In this document: positions 12,027 through 23,944 of the stretch, one piece after another
How positions within the stretch are numbered: position 1 is the first letter of the stretch
Layout of the letters: each line of letters begins with the position of its first letter
DNA from: Nymphaea colorata
Lineage: Eukaryota > Streptophyta > Magnoliopsida > Nymphaeales > Nymphaeaceae
Direction: 5' to 3'
NCBI RefSeq assembly: GCF_008831285.2
Contig: NC_045143.1
Span: forward strand, 12,761,214 to 12,825,213
DNA length: 64,000 bases
Made by a program: the position numbers and the translations under genes
The notes under the pieces: model-generated
The model's input: only the letters and a program-made list of their open reading frames with translations
What the model was told of the DNA's origin: nothing
Databases searched by the model: none

Positions 12027-12399
12027 CTAATATCTCTCGGCTAAATGACCCTATTCTAATTAATGTCAAAATCATTGAAGCCATTCATGTTGGCCAAGTT
12101 CCTTTATCTTATTCTTTGATTTTTCATATTGTCTACTACTACCTACCTAATTTCAGGTTCAACTTGATTTCTGTAAGTACCAACCATTCCATATTGTTGT
12201 CACATATTGTTTTCTTATGATGATTTTGCTTGTAGGGTTGGAACTCTGCGATGAAGACCAGTTTGGGAGACTTAAGAAATGGGTAATACATATACAAAAT
12301 ATTCAGCAAGCATTGAAGAACCCTTAGTCCTGAGTTGAAATCAAAATCAATCTTGTGTTTGGAACCTAAGGCAAACACTCCTCCCAGTGCCATCTGTTT

Positions 12400-13266
12400 T
12401 CACAGCCTGATGCCAATATAAAATGGTCCAATGTCCCTTGTGACACATGTAAGCTTTCCAAGCAATGCAGACTTTCATTTGTTTAAGTGATACTCAGTCC
12501 AACGTTCCTTTTGAGTTATTTCAGTGTGACATCTGGGTGCCTTACTCTCAGGCAACACATTTCAAAGCTGATGATTTCCTATCAATTGTAATTGATGACT
12601 GTCATGTTGTCTGGACATGTCTAATGCGACACAAGAGTGAGGCATTCCATAAGTTGAAAAACTTCATAATCATGGCTGAAAAGCAACATGAAACTGTTGG
12701 GTTGAAGGTTGGGACTAATAACAGAACAAAGTTCTTCTCAAATGAAGTGAAAAGTTACTTTCTAGACAAGAGGATTGATCATCAATTTTTGTGTGTTACA
12801 CTCATCAACAAAATGAAATTATTGAGAAAAAGAATCCCCATATTCTAGATGTTGCTCATGTCTTAAGATTTCATTAAGGTTTACCATTAACCTTTGGGAT
12901 GAGTGTGTCATGATTGCAACCTATCTAATAAACAAAACACCATCTTCTCAGTTGCATAACATGACTCCCTTTGAAAAACTGTTCAATAAGAACCATCTTA
13001 CTCTCATGCACATGCTTTTGGGTGTCTATGCTATGTAACAAATGTGTATTCTAAAACCAAGTCTGATCCAAGGGCATTTAGCTGTATCTTTCATATCTGT
13101 ATGGGAAAAACCTTACAGAATATATGATCTTCAAACTAAAAAAATGTTCACCAGTAGAGATGTCATTTTCTATGAGAATGTGTTTTCATTTAAGCTTACT
13201 GAAACTGGACTTCAATCTTCTGTTTTACCATTAATAGTCATACCTTTGAAAATGATGGGTCATTAG
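12400..13266 (+). pseudogene. Copia E2 integrase remnants
   Basis: The 12465-12848 frame holds the integrase core start (FELFQCDIWVPYSQATH), a following FLSIVIDDCHVVWTCLM segment and the region with KSYFLDKRIDHQFLC. The expected first two aspartates are recognisable, although neighbouring residues have drifted. A further piece at 13042-13266 carries the conserved motif (YRIYDLQTKKMFTSRDVIFY) found between integrase and reverse transcriptase. Frameshifts near 12840 and 13030 separate the parts. Confidence 0.75.
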
Positions 13267-13929
13267 AAGAGTACTATAATAAACCTGAACATTCTTAAAA
13301 CAGTTCAAGGACACCCTTAAATGACTTGTTTTGGGTAAGAAATGAACATTACCGTGTGTATATTCAGGTGCATGGTACACACTGGTACTCCAATGCATTT
13401 CTCCCTCTGAGTCAGGATAAATATGTTTTCGAACCCTCTCTTTAAAATCGAAAGTGGATGTTCCAGCACTAATCTCAGCGATCACTTGTTCTGATTCTAC
13501 ATATTGATCATTATGAACCAAAAGAACCTCTGAAAACAGAAATAACACTGAACCGGCTGAAAATTTCAACAACTTGCGGCCTGATTCTGGTGAACAACCT
13601 GAATATATCTCTGAACCTGTCCAAACCATACAACATAAGCAAAATTTCTGAACCTACAAAAAAATTTAGACACCTCCCAGCCTCTTAATGATCAGGTACT
13701 AATGCTAAGAGGCTCTGCTTGAAGGCTTATACCGTCAATGCTGCTGAAAGATTTTAACATAGCCGTTCAAAAGGCACTTAATCTATCGACATCAAAGAGG
13801 AAGTTCTCAACCAGGTGCCCTCTCTCTCAAAGTCTTTCATTCTCTCATTTTTCAGTATGTCAGTCAACATACCTGCTTAACATTTCTCGTTACGTTGAGC
13901 CATCATACTATGGCCAAGATACATAGGAT

Positions 13930-15400
13930 TTGAATTGGGAAAAGGCCATGCAAGCTGAAGACGAAGCTTTGGAGGCGAACAAGACGTGGACGCTCTCTCC
14001 ACTTCCAGCCAACGTCAAACCCATTTCATATAAATCGGTGTACAAAATCAAGTACAAATCAAATGGGAAATTGAGCATTACAAAGCGAGGTTTGTTCCTG
14101 CAGGCCATGCTCAAGTCGAAGGGCTTGATTTCAACGAGACCCATATTCTAGTAGCAAAATTAGTTACAGTTTGTTGCCTACTGCCAGTTCCCACAAAGAA
14201 ATATTGTTTTTTATACCAAATGGATGTTTACAACGTTTTTCTGAATGGACATGTGGATGAATATTGTATATGATGTTGCCACCTGGGTATGGAAATGTTG
14301 GTGGTAAAAGTGCATACAGATTGAACAAACATATATATGGCTTGAAACAGACCCATTGAAATTGGTTCTTAGCCGCTGTCACAACTCAAGATTTTGTGCA
14401 GTCTAAAAATGACTAACCCTTGTTCACGTTTCAGCAAAATGAAGCGTTCATTTCCATACTTGTACATGTAGATGATCTGTTCATTGCTGGAAATGACCTG
14501 TCAAGCACTGAAAAGTTTTAAAAGGGCATTCTCAGTCAGCAGTTTCGCATGAAAGATGTGAGCACTTTGAAGTACTTTCTTGGTCTTGGGCTCAGTAGAT
14601 CAAAGAAAGACATCTTTCTATTTCAAAGAATATACTTTTGATGTCTTAGATGAAGCAGCCATCTAATGTTCCAATGGAGAGCAGATTAAATCTTTCCTTA
14701 AACTAAAGGTAAACCTTTGAAAGACTTTTCATTATATCGGCATCTAGTCGGTCATTTAATATATCTAACTATAACCAGACCCCCGACATTAAGTATGCTG
14801 TTTACTCTCTTAATCTTTATATGCATCAACTGACCACATTACATCTGAAATCAGCTTTCAAAGTACTTTGTTATTTGAAGCTTCATCCTGGACAAGGGTT
14901 GTTATTTCCTGAAAATACTGATTTTCAGTTTACAGCATCTATGATGCTGACTCGGCAACATGTAAGGAGCCTAGGAGATCGATACTGGCTATTGTGTGTT
15001 CTTGGGAGGTAAAACCAAAAGGCGGCAAACAGTGTCAAGGTCTTCCGCCTAGGCTGAACACAAAGCCATGTGAATACATGTTGTGAAGTACTTTGGCTGA
15101 AATATCTACTACGTGATCTGAAATTTCTAATCTTTTCGTACCTGTCGCGCTTATGTTTGACAATATGTCAGCTATCCAGATGGCTGCAAACCCACTCCCA
15201 ACATGAATGGACTCAGCATGTGTAGTTGGATTACCACCTGGTTCGTGACTTGGTGAAAAATGGAAGAATCACCACCAGAAATATTCTTTCTAACTGCCAA
15301 CTAACAGATCTGTTTACCAAGTCACTCTCAAAGGAATATTTTGATTATTTGAAATCCAAACTGGGTGTTTGTGGCCTTCACACCCTAGTTTCCAGGGGGA
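13930..15400 (+). pseudogene. Copia E2 reverse transcriptase and RNase H remnants
   Basis: The reverse transcriptase start is seen at 13930-14060 (NWEKAMQAEDEALEANKTW, then YKSVYKIKYKSNGK). The catalytic motif near 14464-14500 reads HVDDLFIAGND rather than YVDD. RNase H pieces follow: GGKTKRRQTVSRSSA near 15005 and the tail at 15226-15450 with HLVRDLV, QLTDLFTKSLSKEY and KSKLGV. The last frame runs through the purine tract into the 3' LTR, as usual for copia. Many frameshifts and stops make it non-functional. Confidence 0.8.
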
Positions 15401-15401
15401 G

Positions 15402-15759
15402 TGTTGGAAAATATAAAGTTGAAGATGCTGCAAGGTGTCAATTCTCGTAGTGTCTCTACTCTGCTATTTTACAGAACTATGGTGCTTATGAATAATATCA
15501 AGTATGATTCAAAAGATTTCTAGACTCAAGTGAAAAAGCCTAGAAACTTCGATTGTATCTCATTCTGATTCTTAGCGATTTGATTTTCTCCTCTTCTTTT
15601 TGCTCTTTTCTTTCTTCCCACATGTTTTATGTAATCAGAATATAAATATGTATTCCCTACTATAGGAAAAATGTGAGACTGCCATGTACGCTGATCACTT
15701 CCCTGTTGTATATGCTCTGTTTATCTGTGTTTTGCCTTGTGTTGGCTTCAGGTTTAACA
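15402..15759 (+). repeat. 3' LTR of copia E2
   Basis: This 358-bp LTR begins TGTTGGAAAATATAAAG after the purine tract and ends TTTAACA. It contains a TATAAATATG promoter-like box at 15641-15650 and matches the 5' LTR except for the GC-richer insert there. Confidence 0.85.
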
Positions 15760-18272
15760 GACACGTGTAATCTGCCCATTTATTATTTTTACTTCCTATT
15801 TAGATTGAAAAAAGTTAAGCAGCTCCGAGTCCAAGATATATGCAAAAGCTCCATACTCCGTTCGGCTGGACGAAAAGTTGGATGCAGATTTGGTATGGTA
15901 ATGAATACCAAACCTTATGACCAATAGCTTCTTGCCAACAGCTCAAAAAATAAAATCTTGACAACTGACTGCGTCCACATGCAACTGTAGTAAGTTGTCT
16001 TTCATATAAAATCACGGAAGCTGAACTGGTGAAACAAAGTGGTGTTTCTTCTCATTCGGTTTATAGGTCATGTCCCTACATCAAATCATAATGTTTCCAA
16101 TTCCATCCCTTTTCTTCATTTCTATAATACATTTTCTATCCCCCCATTTTGGTGAGTAGGAGATTATTCTATCACACCCGAGAGCCGAAGTTCTACATAC
16201 ATGTAAAACCACTCGCTCGCTCTCCCTTGTAAGGAAGCACAAAGGGTTCGGGCCTGCGTCTGATACCCGAAACTTGGGCTTGATATCTGAAACCTGAGCA
16301 TGGACGTGACCCGATTATAATAAAAAAGTATTTTTTAAAATATAAAAATAATTTTTAAATATAAAATATATCTTTAATTAATAATAATAAAATATTTTTT
16401 AAAAGTTATCGAGTCGAATCAAATCTTCTTCAGTCGATTTCTGTTTTTAAACCCCAAGCGGAACCCATAAAGTACCCACAGACTGCCCGGCCTAACACCC
16501 ACCCTTAAGCATCACGTGACCTCAACCCACCCATTTAAACCATGCCCTTTGGGATTCATTTCTACCACATCACATGCCCTCAGCCCACTCAGATGATACG
16601 CCGCTTTTGGTGTACATTTATGTAATATTAGTCGTTAAGTTACATGCAGTGTGGGCGGGCCCCACGCACTTCGGTAGCGATTCAGGTCCATATACAAATG
16701 AACTTGCTCCATCTGTCTGGTCTTTGCGCCTGCGTACAAACTAGAAAACTTCAAAATGCGCAAACAAAAAGTCAAGTTTATGGCGTTGCCATGGCTACGT
16801 GTGCAGTTTCAAGGGCATTTGGGAAAAAACACAACAGAAAAGTACGCTTTCGAAAAAAAAGATATCTTCTAAAAATTTACCCCCAACAACAATCCTCCCC
16901 AACAGCAAATGAAGAGGAAAAAGAAAGAGGAAAGGAGAAAAACTAATAAACCTAAAAGTTAGGCTTACGTTCTTTTACCACTCAATCAAAGAAACAAAAA
17001 TTTAAGGGGCTATGTTTCTACTTGGTCTCACTTAAGTTCAGAAGTTTTTTTTATAGAATGTTAAATCGTTAAATATATAAATATATAGTTAACAAATTTT
17101 CAATTAACCTTAAAACAGTGACTCAAGTCTTATTGGGGTAGACCCATATAATTGAAGCCAAATGCATCCAGATTTAATCATTATCTCCATCTCCACCCGT
17201 GATTCAAACCAATCTTTGCACCAGAGAGTGAGATTTAAATATTACAGCCAGAGAATGACTATGCTTAAAATAAGGAAAAGCCGGGAACAGTTATAATAAA
17301 ATATTACTGATGGCTCATACATGAATGCATTCCGGTCGCTATCTCTGATATGTAGCTGCCACTGACTTGTTTCGAAAACTAACTGACATCGTCTTCCCCA
17401 ACGTTATCATTTTGAACTGAATTAGATAGGGTGCCGATTCAGTCATTGCGCCGTTTAGCAATTCAGAGTAGTCACTTGTGGATTGTTAAAAAATATTACC
17501 ATGTCCAATTTTAAGAAAAATAAATGCAAGTTTATGTACAAATAATTAAATTAAGAAAATCCATGAAAATATTTATAAAAAAAAAAGCAAATGAGGCATG
17601 CACCCTCTATCGGCCTCTAAATCGAATTGGCATGCCACTTGAGGGGGGGGGGGGGGGGGGGGTGGGGGGGGAGGAGAGAGAGAGAGAGAGAGAAAAGAGA
17701 TGAGAGAGAAAATAGAAAATCAATCGCAATAGAGAAATATTTGGATAAAAATTCTGAAATGACTTTTGAAATGCCAATTTTTCATTTTTTTAAAAAGCTC
17801 TAACCATGCAGATGTCATGCCAATGGCTCGAAATGTGAATCTGCTAAGATCAGTTTATTTGGATACCTACATAACATCCAAAACCCAAAGAGTTTCATTT
17901 GATGATTGAAGTTCAAGAGTTATAAAATTTGCTTGTGCATGCATATAACTAATCAATACCTTCTAAATTTTTTACACCATAACGGCAGACATGTAACATT
18001 AGAGTGGGATTTTTAGGTATAATTGCAGATTTGTTATCAATTATACGACACAATATCTGATCGCTGAGAAATGCGACAAAACCAAGCATTTGAGAAAGAT
18101 CTTCCCAAATCTCACAGAAAAGAAATCGACAGTTTCAACTTTCACACCCAACTAAACAAGCTTGTAAATGCAGAGTTACAGTCACCAGTCTGCTGTCACG
18201 ATTGAAGTTGGGGCTCTAGAGAAAGTCAAGATGATTTCTAAATTGTAGGGTCAAACAATATAATAAACATCA
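15760..18272. other. AT-rich intergenic stretch between E2 and E3
   Basis: No gene is recognised. The 100-codon frame at 16644-16946 has no recognisable domain and a composition typical of a chance ORF. AT-only tracts are present near 16320-16400. The notable feature is the poly-G and GA array at 17643-17693. Confidence 0.5.
17643..17693. repeat. Poly-G tract joined to a GA repeat
   Basis: A run of 20 G, a T, a run of 8 G, then AGG followed by about nine GA units. Such a tract can form G-quadruplexes and is unusual within AT-rich DNA. The exact G count is prone to sequencing error. Confidence 0.85.
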
Positions 18273-18694
18273 TGTTAAAGATAAGGTTGCGAATCCTATT
18301 CATCCATCACTCTTGCTAATATTGCAACGTAAATCAAATTGCTTCAATCAAGCCCAATATGGAAGAAACGTGATTAACACTCAAAAGAGGAAAGGAACAA
18401 ATGCTCCAACATCCGAAGATGCCAAAATCTGTTTCAAAAGGAAAGAAATTCATTTTCTCAATCAAGATCCAAAAAATCTCGGATCTTATCTTGATAGACC
18501 TGCTTGAATCTTCCTATTTACCTTTCTTGCCTCTTCAAAATTTTTTGTCCTTGTAACAAGAGAGAATTCATTTCTTACCAGAATTGTAAAGGAGAGGACA
18601 CATTGTCATGGATGTAGGTCGATCTTGACCGAACCACGTAACTGCTTGTGTGCTCTCTCTGTCTGTCTCTCTCTCTTGTCTCTATACTTTTATA
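18273..18694 (+). repeat. 5' LTR of copia E3
   Basis: It begins TGTTAAAGATAAGG and ends TTTTATA directly before the primer site. It matches 22649-23048 over its whole length with scattered changes, and both copies end in a CT-rich tract. Confidence 0.9.
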
Positions 18695-18708
18695 TGGTAT
18701 CAGAGCCA
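18695..18708 (+). other. Primer-binding site of copia E3
   Basis: TGGTATCAGAGCCA is the standard plant tRNA-Met-type copia primer site and abuts the 5' LTR. Confidence 0.9.
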
Positions 18709-18729
18709 TGTTCACTTTAGCAATCTACC

Positions 18730-20136
18730 ATGACAACCATAAGTCTTCAATGGAATGCTATTGCAAGCCTCATATCTGTCAAGCTAGACGAAAACAACTC
18801 TCTCCTCTGGCTCCGAAGTGCCATGTATAGCCAAGATTTATTAAGGTATGTTGATGGCTCTTCCACTCCTCCACCTGAGAGGTTGAATGATAACTCCACC
18901 GAAATAAATCTGGAGTATATTAATTGGAAACACTCTGGCCAGCTTGTGTTAGGATGGATATTGTCAACCATTACTGAATCTATACTTACTCAAATTATCT
19001 CATATGACACAGCTCGTGAAGCTTGGGTGGCCCTGGATAAGGCTCATGCATCTCATTCAAATATTCATACTCTTCAGTTAAAGAAGGATTTGCAAAATGC
19101 TAAAAAGAATGACAAATGTATGTTAGAATATCTCAACCACGTGAGGTTTTTGGTTGATTCTCTTAAAGCTGTAAATGAGATAGTATCAGATTCAGATCTG
19201 GTCTTGCATACTCTCAACTCAAGTGGGTATGAGAGTTTTATTACAACAATCACCATGTCCAAATTTCTACCCACCTTTTCCAAGTTACATGATCTCTTGC
19301 TTAATCAAGAGTGTTGACTTCAATTACTTCAACAAGGAGGCTATGGTGGTCGTGGAAACTATAATGGCCGTGGGGCAAGTAGTGGCCGTAATGGTCATGG
19401 TGGCCATAGTCGTGGAAGGAACTCTTACTCTGCTGGATGAAGCTCTCAAGGGCAAAATAATTCTGAAAATCAGCAGGTTATATGTCAATTTTGTGGGCGT
19501 AGAAATCATACTATGCTGAGATGCTATGACATACCTAAGGCCTTTATGGCCATGGCCCTAAACGGAGGTCGTGACAATGCTTGGTACCCTGATAGTGGTG
19601 CAACCCACCATGTGGCTTATAGTGATGAATCCATGGAAAACAAAGTCGATTACCAAGGTGAAGGAGTTCTTGTAGGCAATGGTACTAAGACTCCAATTTC
19701 TTATATCGGTAACATATTTCTCAACTCAGTCTCTCGTTCCTTTCAGTTAAAGAATGCAATGCATGTGCCAACAATCAGCCAAAATCTTATATCTATCTCT
19801 TGTTTTACAAAAGACAACAATTGCTCAGTGGAATTTGATGTTAATGGATGTGTTGTTAGAGATTTGCAGACAGGGGCAGCTCTTCACAAGGGAAAAATTA
19901 AGGATGGTCTATACATATGGACTGATGAAGCCAGCAAAGGATCTAAGCGTGCTCTTATTACACAACATTCTAGAAGTCTTCGGGTCAATCTTTGGCACCA
20001 ACGGCTGGGTCATTCTCACTTGAAGACATTGAATTTAAGAAAAATAATTATGTGCCTTTTGATGATAGTAAACTTGATTTCTCTTCTAATTGTGTCTTGG
20101 CTAAAATGCACCGACTACCATTTGATTTTAGTTTAA
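18730..20136 (+). pseudogene. Copia E3 gag-protease frame with two TGA stops
   Basis: The frame from ATG 18730 encodes a UBN2-type gag (LVLGWILSTITESI, REAWVALDKAHAS). It is followed in the same frame by a glycine/arginine-rich stretch (GYGGRGNYNGRG), a CCHC knuckle near 19482-19525 (C-QF-C-GRRN-H-TMLR-C) and the protease site DSGATHH at about 19590. The pre-integrase motif LWHQRLGHSHLKTL follows near 19993-20034. Only two stops interrupt it up to that point, TGA at 19315-19317 and TGA at 19438-19440. The frame is lost by a small indel near 20030 and then runs out at 20136. Confidence 0.85.
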
Positions 20137-20918
20137 GTACTAGCATTCATCCACATCATTTACTTCATGCCAATCTTTTGGGGACTTGCCCCAACGTACT
20201 CTAGATAAGGCTACAAATATTATCTATTGATTGTGGATGATTTTTCACGTTTTAATTGAATTTTTCCCCTTGTTAGAAAATCAGACACGCTGCCATGCTT
20301 TCAACATTTTTTGTGGAAAAACAATTGGGACATGAGATAAAAATTTTTCGTAGCGATTCTAGTGGCGAGTTTCTAAGCAATGATTTCTCAAATTTTCTTA
20401 GCTCTAATGAAATAAAAAGATGGCTTTCTTGCCCCTACATGCCTCAACATAATGACATTGTGGAGAGAAAACATCGTCATGTTGTTGAGACCGGCTTAAG
20501 TATGATGGTTCATGCATATCATCCTCAACGTTTTTTTGTTGATTCTTTTAGAACAACAGTTCACGTCATCAACCGATTGCCTAGCTTAGAACTCAACAAT
20601 AAATCTCCATTTGAAATTGTTTTCAAAGCTGCTCCTCAATATGATTATTTTCGAGTTTTTGGATGCACATGCTATCCCTTTCTTGTGCTATATAGAGAGT
20701 CCAAACTCTCTCCAAAATCTAAAGCATGTGTCTTTCTTGGCTATGGGACATGTCATAAGGGATACATATATTTGGATCCTATTATTAACATGGTTTTTAT
20801 TAGTAGACACGTTGTTTTTAACGAGACCAATTTCTTATTTCATGGATGTGGTTCTCCTACCACTGAAAGGGACGCTGGAAAATGGATTTCCAATCATCTA
20901 GACATGCCTTCAGTTTAG
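20030..20918 (+). pseudogene. Copia E3 integrase, frameshifted
   Basis: The zinc-binding tail and core start lie in a second frame (CVLAKMHRLPFDF near 20090), with YYLLIVDDFSRF near 20218 giving the first core aspartate. The 20295-20918 frame holds the second aspartate region (FRSDSSGEF), the glutamate region (MPQHNDIVERKHRH) and the C-terminal SPFEIVFKAAP and KACVFLGYG motifs. All three catalytic positions (D, D, E) are recognisable, but two frame changes and stops at about 20204 and 20257 separate them. Confidence 0.8.
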
Positions 20919-21230
20919 ACTCAAAAAGAAGACAACTCCAAGAAAGCTGAATCTAATCCAAATGGATCCAAATATATATTCTTACCCAGTCCAAATTCAT
21001 GGGAAGAAGATCAAACTCAAAACAACCAGTCGACCAACTCAATTGATGAAAGTCATACTTATAATCATGGGATTTAAAAAAATGCTATTGATCAATCTAC
21101 TTCAAATCTCACCATTAATGTCTCAAGTAGGACTCACCCCATGATCACAAGGTCCCAAGATGGAACTAGGCGACCCAAGGTTTACATGGCTGCTACATCT
21201 CTGGAAGAACAAGAACCAGAAAGTCTTTAG

Positions 21231-21925
21231 GTGGCTTTAAAAGACTCACGATGGATTGAAACAATGCAAAATGAAATGGATGCCCTTTACAAAAATCAAA
21301 CTAGGGACCTTATCCCACCAAATAAGGGAGTTAATATAGTCGGATGTAAGTGGGTCCTTAAAATCAAAAGATGTTCAGATGGGACCATTGCTCGCTACAA
21401 GGCCAGCCTTGTGGCTAAAGGTTATAGCAGAGGGAATAAATTGATTATTCTAACACATATAGTCCAGTGATAAAACCTACCACTATGCGGGTCGTCCTCT
21501 CTATTGTTGTGTCCAAATGTTGGAGTATCCATCAATTGAATGTTAACAATGCATTTCTTCATGGGATTCTAAAGGAGGAAGTTTTCATGACTCAACCACC
21601 AGCATCTCAGAATATTGCTAAGCCTCACCAAGTGTGTTACCTCAAAAAGGTACTTTATGGCATAAAGCAAGCACCCCAGGTTTGGTTTGAAAGACTCAAA
21701 GGATATCTTCTTGAAAATGGGTTCAGGGAATCATTAGTTGACACTTCACTTTTTGTTAGAAAAACTCAAGATAAAATCATCTTCTTACTTATATATGTGG
21801 ATGATATAATTATAAAAGATCTTGGCAAATTACATTTCTTCTTAAGCATTGAAGTGTCACATCAAAAGGACAAAATTTTTCTCACATGGAGAGTGCAAAA
21901 TCTTGTGTCACGCTTGCTCCTCTAA
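21231..21925 (+). pseudogene. Copia E3 reverse transcriptase with internal deletion
   Basis: Two overlapping frames carry the domain: 21231-21470 (MQNEMDALYKNQT, then GCKWVLKIKRCSDGT) and 21467-21925 (NVNNAFLHG, KVLYGIKQAPQVWFERL, LIYVDDIII). After YVDDIII the sequence jumps directly to KDLGKLHFF. Family members have some 25-30 residues between these motifs, so the palm is deleted here. A frameshift near 21450 and the deletion make it inactive. Confidence 0.85.
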
Positions 21926-22570
21926 ATGTTTCTCTATCCAAACTCGATGGCAAAAGATTGAAAAATGAAACTCAGTACCGACAAATTGTAGGAACTCTTC
22001 AGTATGTCACTTTAACATACCCAGATATTACCTTTGCAATAAATAAAGCTTGCCAGCTCATGCACCAGCCCACTTCAACTCACAAGACTTATGTCAAAAG
22101 AATTTTATGATACTTAAAGGTACCAATGCAGCATGGTTTTGTGATATCAAAATTCAATTATTTCATTTTATCTGCTTACTCTAATGCAGATTGGGCTGGG
22201 TGCCAAGACGACCGAAGATCCACTAGTGGCTATGTTACAAAAGTTGCACACAATGTTATATCTTGGAGATTTACCAAACAACAGACAGTAGCTAAATCTA
22301 GCACAGAAGTAGAGTATAAGGCCATTACAGGAGCTCTTTCAGAAGTGATATGGCTGAATAACTTAATGAAAGATCTGGGAATTCAAACTGAGAAACCAAT
22401 TCTATGGTGCGACAACATTGGAGCAACATACTTGGCAGCAAATCCAGTTTTTCATGCACGAACAAAACACATATAAATTGACTATCATTTTGTCAGAAAG
22501 AAGGTGGTAGACAATACAATTGAGATTAAATATGTTTAGTCAGAAAAGTAATTAGTTGATATTTTTACTA
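21886..22570 (+). pseudogene. Copia E3 connection and RNase H domain
   Basis: The frame starts with the connection motif YRQIVGTLQYVTLTYPDITF, meets a TGA at 22108-22110, then continues through the RNase H core: SNADWAGCQDDRRSTSGY, KSSTEVEYKAI, LWCDNIGATYLAANP and HARTKHI. A stop follows at 22474-22476. The D-E-D-type acidic positions of the RNase H fold are present. The purine tract and 3' LTR follow. Confidence 0.85.
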
Positions 22571-22648
22571 AGCATTACCAGGACCAAGATTTCATTATCT
22601 CAAGGAAATGCTAAACCTCCTTGAAATGGAGATTGAATCGAAGGGGCA

Positions 22649-23048
22649 TGGTAAAGATAAGGTTGTGGATCCTATTCATCCATCACTCTTGCCAATATTG
22701 TAAGATAAATCAAATTGCTTCAATCAAGCCCAATATGGAAGAAATGTGATTAACACTCAAAAGAGGAAAGGAAGAAATGCTCCAATGTCTGAAGATGCCA
22801 AATCTGTTTCAAAAGAAAGAAATTCAATTTCTCAATAATGATCCAAAAATATCTGATCTTGATAGAACAGGTTGAATCTTCCTATTTAGCTTTCTTTCCT
22901 CTTCAAAAATTTTGTCGTTTTAACAAGAGAGAATTCATTTCTTACCAGAATTGTAAAGGAGAGGAACATTGTCGTGGACGTAGGTCGATCTTGACCGAAC
23001 CACTTAACTGCTTGTGCTCTCTCTTTCTCTCTCTCTCTAGATTTTACA
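22649..23048 (+). repeat. 3' LTR of copia E3
   Basis: The 400-bp LTR runs from TGGTAAAGATAAGG to ATTTTACA. It is followed by CATCG, which matches the CATCA before the 5' LTR in four of five bases. Confidence 0.9.
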
Positions 23049-23944
23049 CATCGAAACTAAGTGGGGAAGTAACATGAAAGAAGATAACAAGCGATAATGA
23101 ATTAAAATGCCATGCTGTTATTGCTGTAAGACCAACAAAATTTAGCAATGGATTTTCTTCTGGAGAATGCCACATATCATCGATTTTGAAATCATTTAGC
23201 AAAAAAGATCCTCACTATGCAATGACAAGCTCAGGTATAGAAAATACTGTTTCCTCTCCCTGTTACTTGCTGCTAGAAGGGGATTGGAAAAGTGGATTCG
23301 GGAGACAGTTACATCCAATTGCAGTACGAAATTTATGAAACAAAAAAATAAAAAATAAAAGATGGTATTGATACCTAGAACCATAGTGTTTGATAAAGGA
23401 AGGTAGTTGAAAGCTATTGAAATTTTGAATCATCACATTGCTAAATTCCCTAGAAAATAGAACTCTTTATCCCGCTCTCTTATCTCTCTCTCTCTCTCCC
23501 TCTCGTGTAATTACCCTTTGTGATAAATTCTGCAACAAAACTCACTTGTCCCCTTGTTTCTAGTGGTCCTCAAGAAGACAACACAGCCAACGCTGCTGCA
23601 GAAAAAGCAGGGCATGGACGAAGGGAGGAAATGAGCCAAGACACGCCATTAAGTGGAGCAGCGTGGGGTCCCCTATCATGTCAGCAAGGGCTATACATGT
23701 TCCCTTCCCATTGGTGGTGTTGTCTCCTCTGTGTCACAACTTTGGCTCTAGTAATAAAGAAGGAAGGTGGCTACTACAATCATTGTACGGGAGGATGTGT
23801 GCAACTGGACTACTTAAAGCACAATTTCTTCTTCATCAGTAGCAGACGTCATACTCTTGAGCAACACAAAGCACTCTTTCCTACTTGTTTCCATTGCTGA
23901 CGATGATAACCTTGAGCTTCTAGTTCACTACCATCTCCATTTGT
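23049..23944 (+). promoter_or_regulatory. Upstream region of the bHLH gene
   Basis: This roughly 0.9-kb stretch separates the E3 LTR from the first in-frame ATG of the bHLH gene. It contains a CT-rich tract at about 23488-23505, often seen in plant 5' regions, and an ACGT-core GACGTC palindrome at 23845-23850. The 126-codon frame at 23520-23900 shows no domain and is probably 5' UTR or promoter. No clear TATA box is assigned. Confidence 0.4.

Larger units (their letters stand above)
10392..15759 (+). mobile_element. Ty1/copia retrotransposon E2 with both LTRs
   Basis: Two direct repeats beginning T(A/G)TTGGAAAATATAA bracket a plus-strand copia order: gag, protease, integrase, reverse transcriptase and RNase H. 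The primer site TGGTATCAGATCAAC (10846-10860) follows the 5' LTR by two bases. A purine tract, TCCAGGGGGAG, ends at 15401 directly before the 3' LTR. The coding part is broken by many stops and frameshifts. The LTRs differ clearly, including an extra segment in the 5' LTR, so the insertion is old. The flanking five bases (AAAAC and GACAC) are not a target duplication, so one end may have been altered. Confidence 0.85.
18273..23048 (+). mobile_element. Ty1/copia retrotransposon E3 with LTRs and near-perfect TSD
   Basis: The element has LTRs of 422 and 400 bp, a primer site TGGTATCAGAGC exactly at the end of the 5' LTR (18695) and a purine tract (GAAGGGGCA) ending at 22648. The plus-strand order is gag, zinc knuckle, protease, integrase, reverse transcriptase, RNase H. 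The flanks CATCA (18268-18272) and CATCG (23049-23053) are a target duplication with one mismatch, so this is a complete single insertion. Coding parts carry several stops, a frameshift in integrase and an internal deletion in reverse transcriptase, so it cannot move on its own. It ends about 0.9 kb upstream of the bHLH gene, in the same orientation. Confidence 0.9.

Noticed and set aside
16644-16946. 100-codon plus-strand frame
   Set aside because: Basic, low-complexity C-terminus and no recognisable domain; intergenic position between two copia elements. Treated as a chance ORF.
23520-23900. 126-codon frame directly upstream of the bHLH gene
   Set aside because: No domain and a stop before the bHLH frame. 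It more likely belongs to the promoter or 5' UTR, although a small upstream ORF effect is possible.
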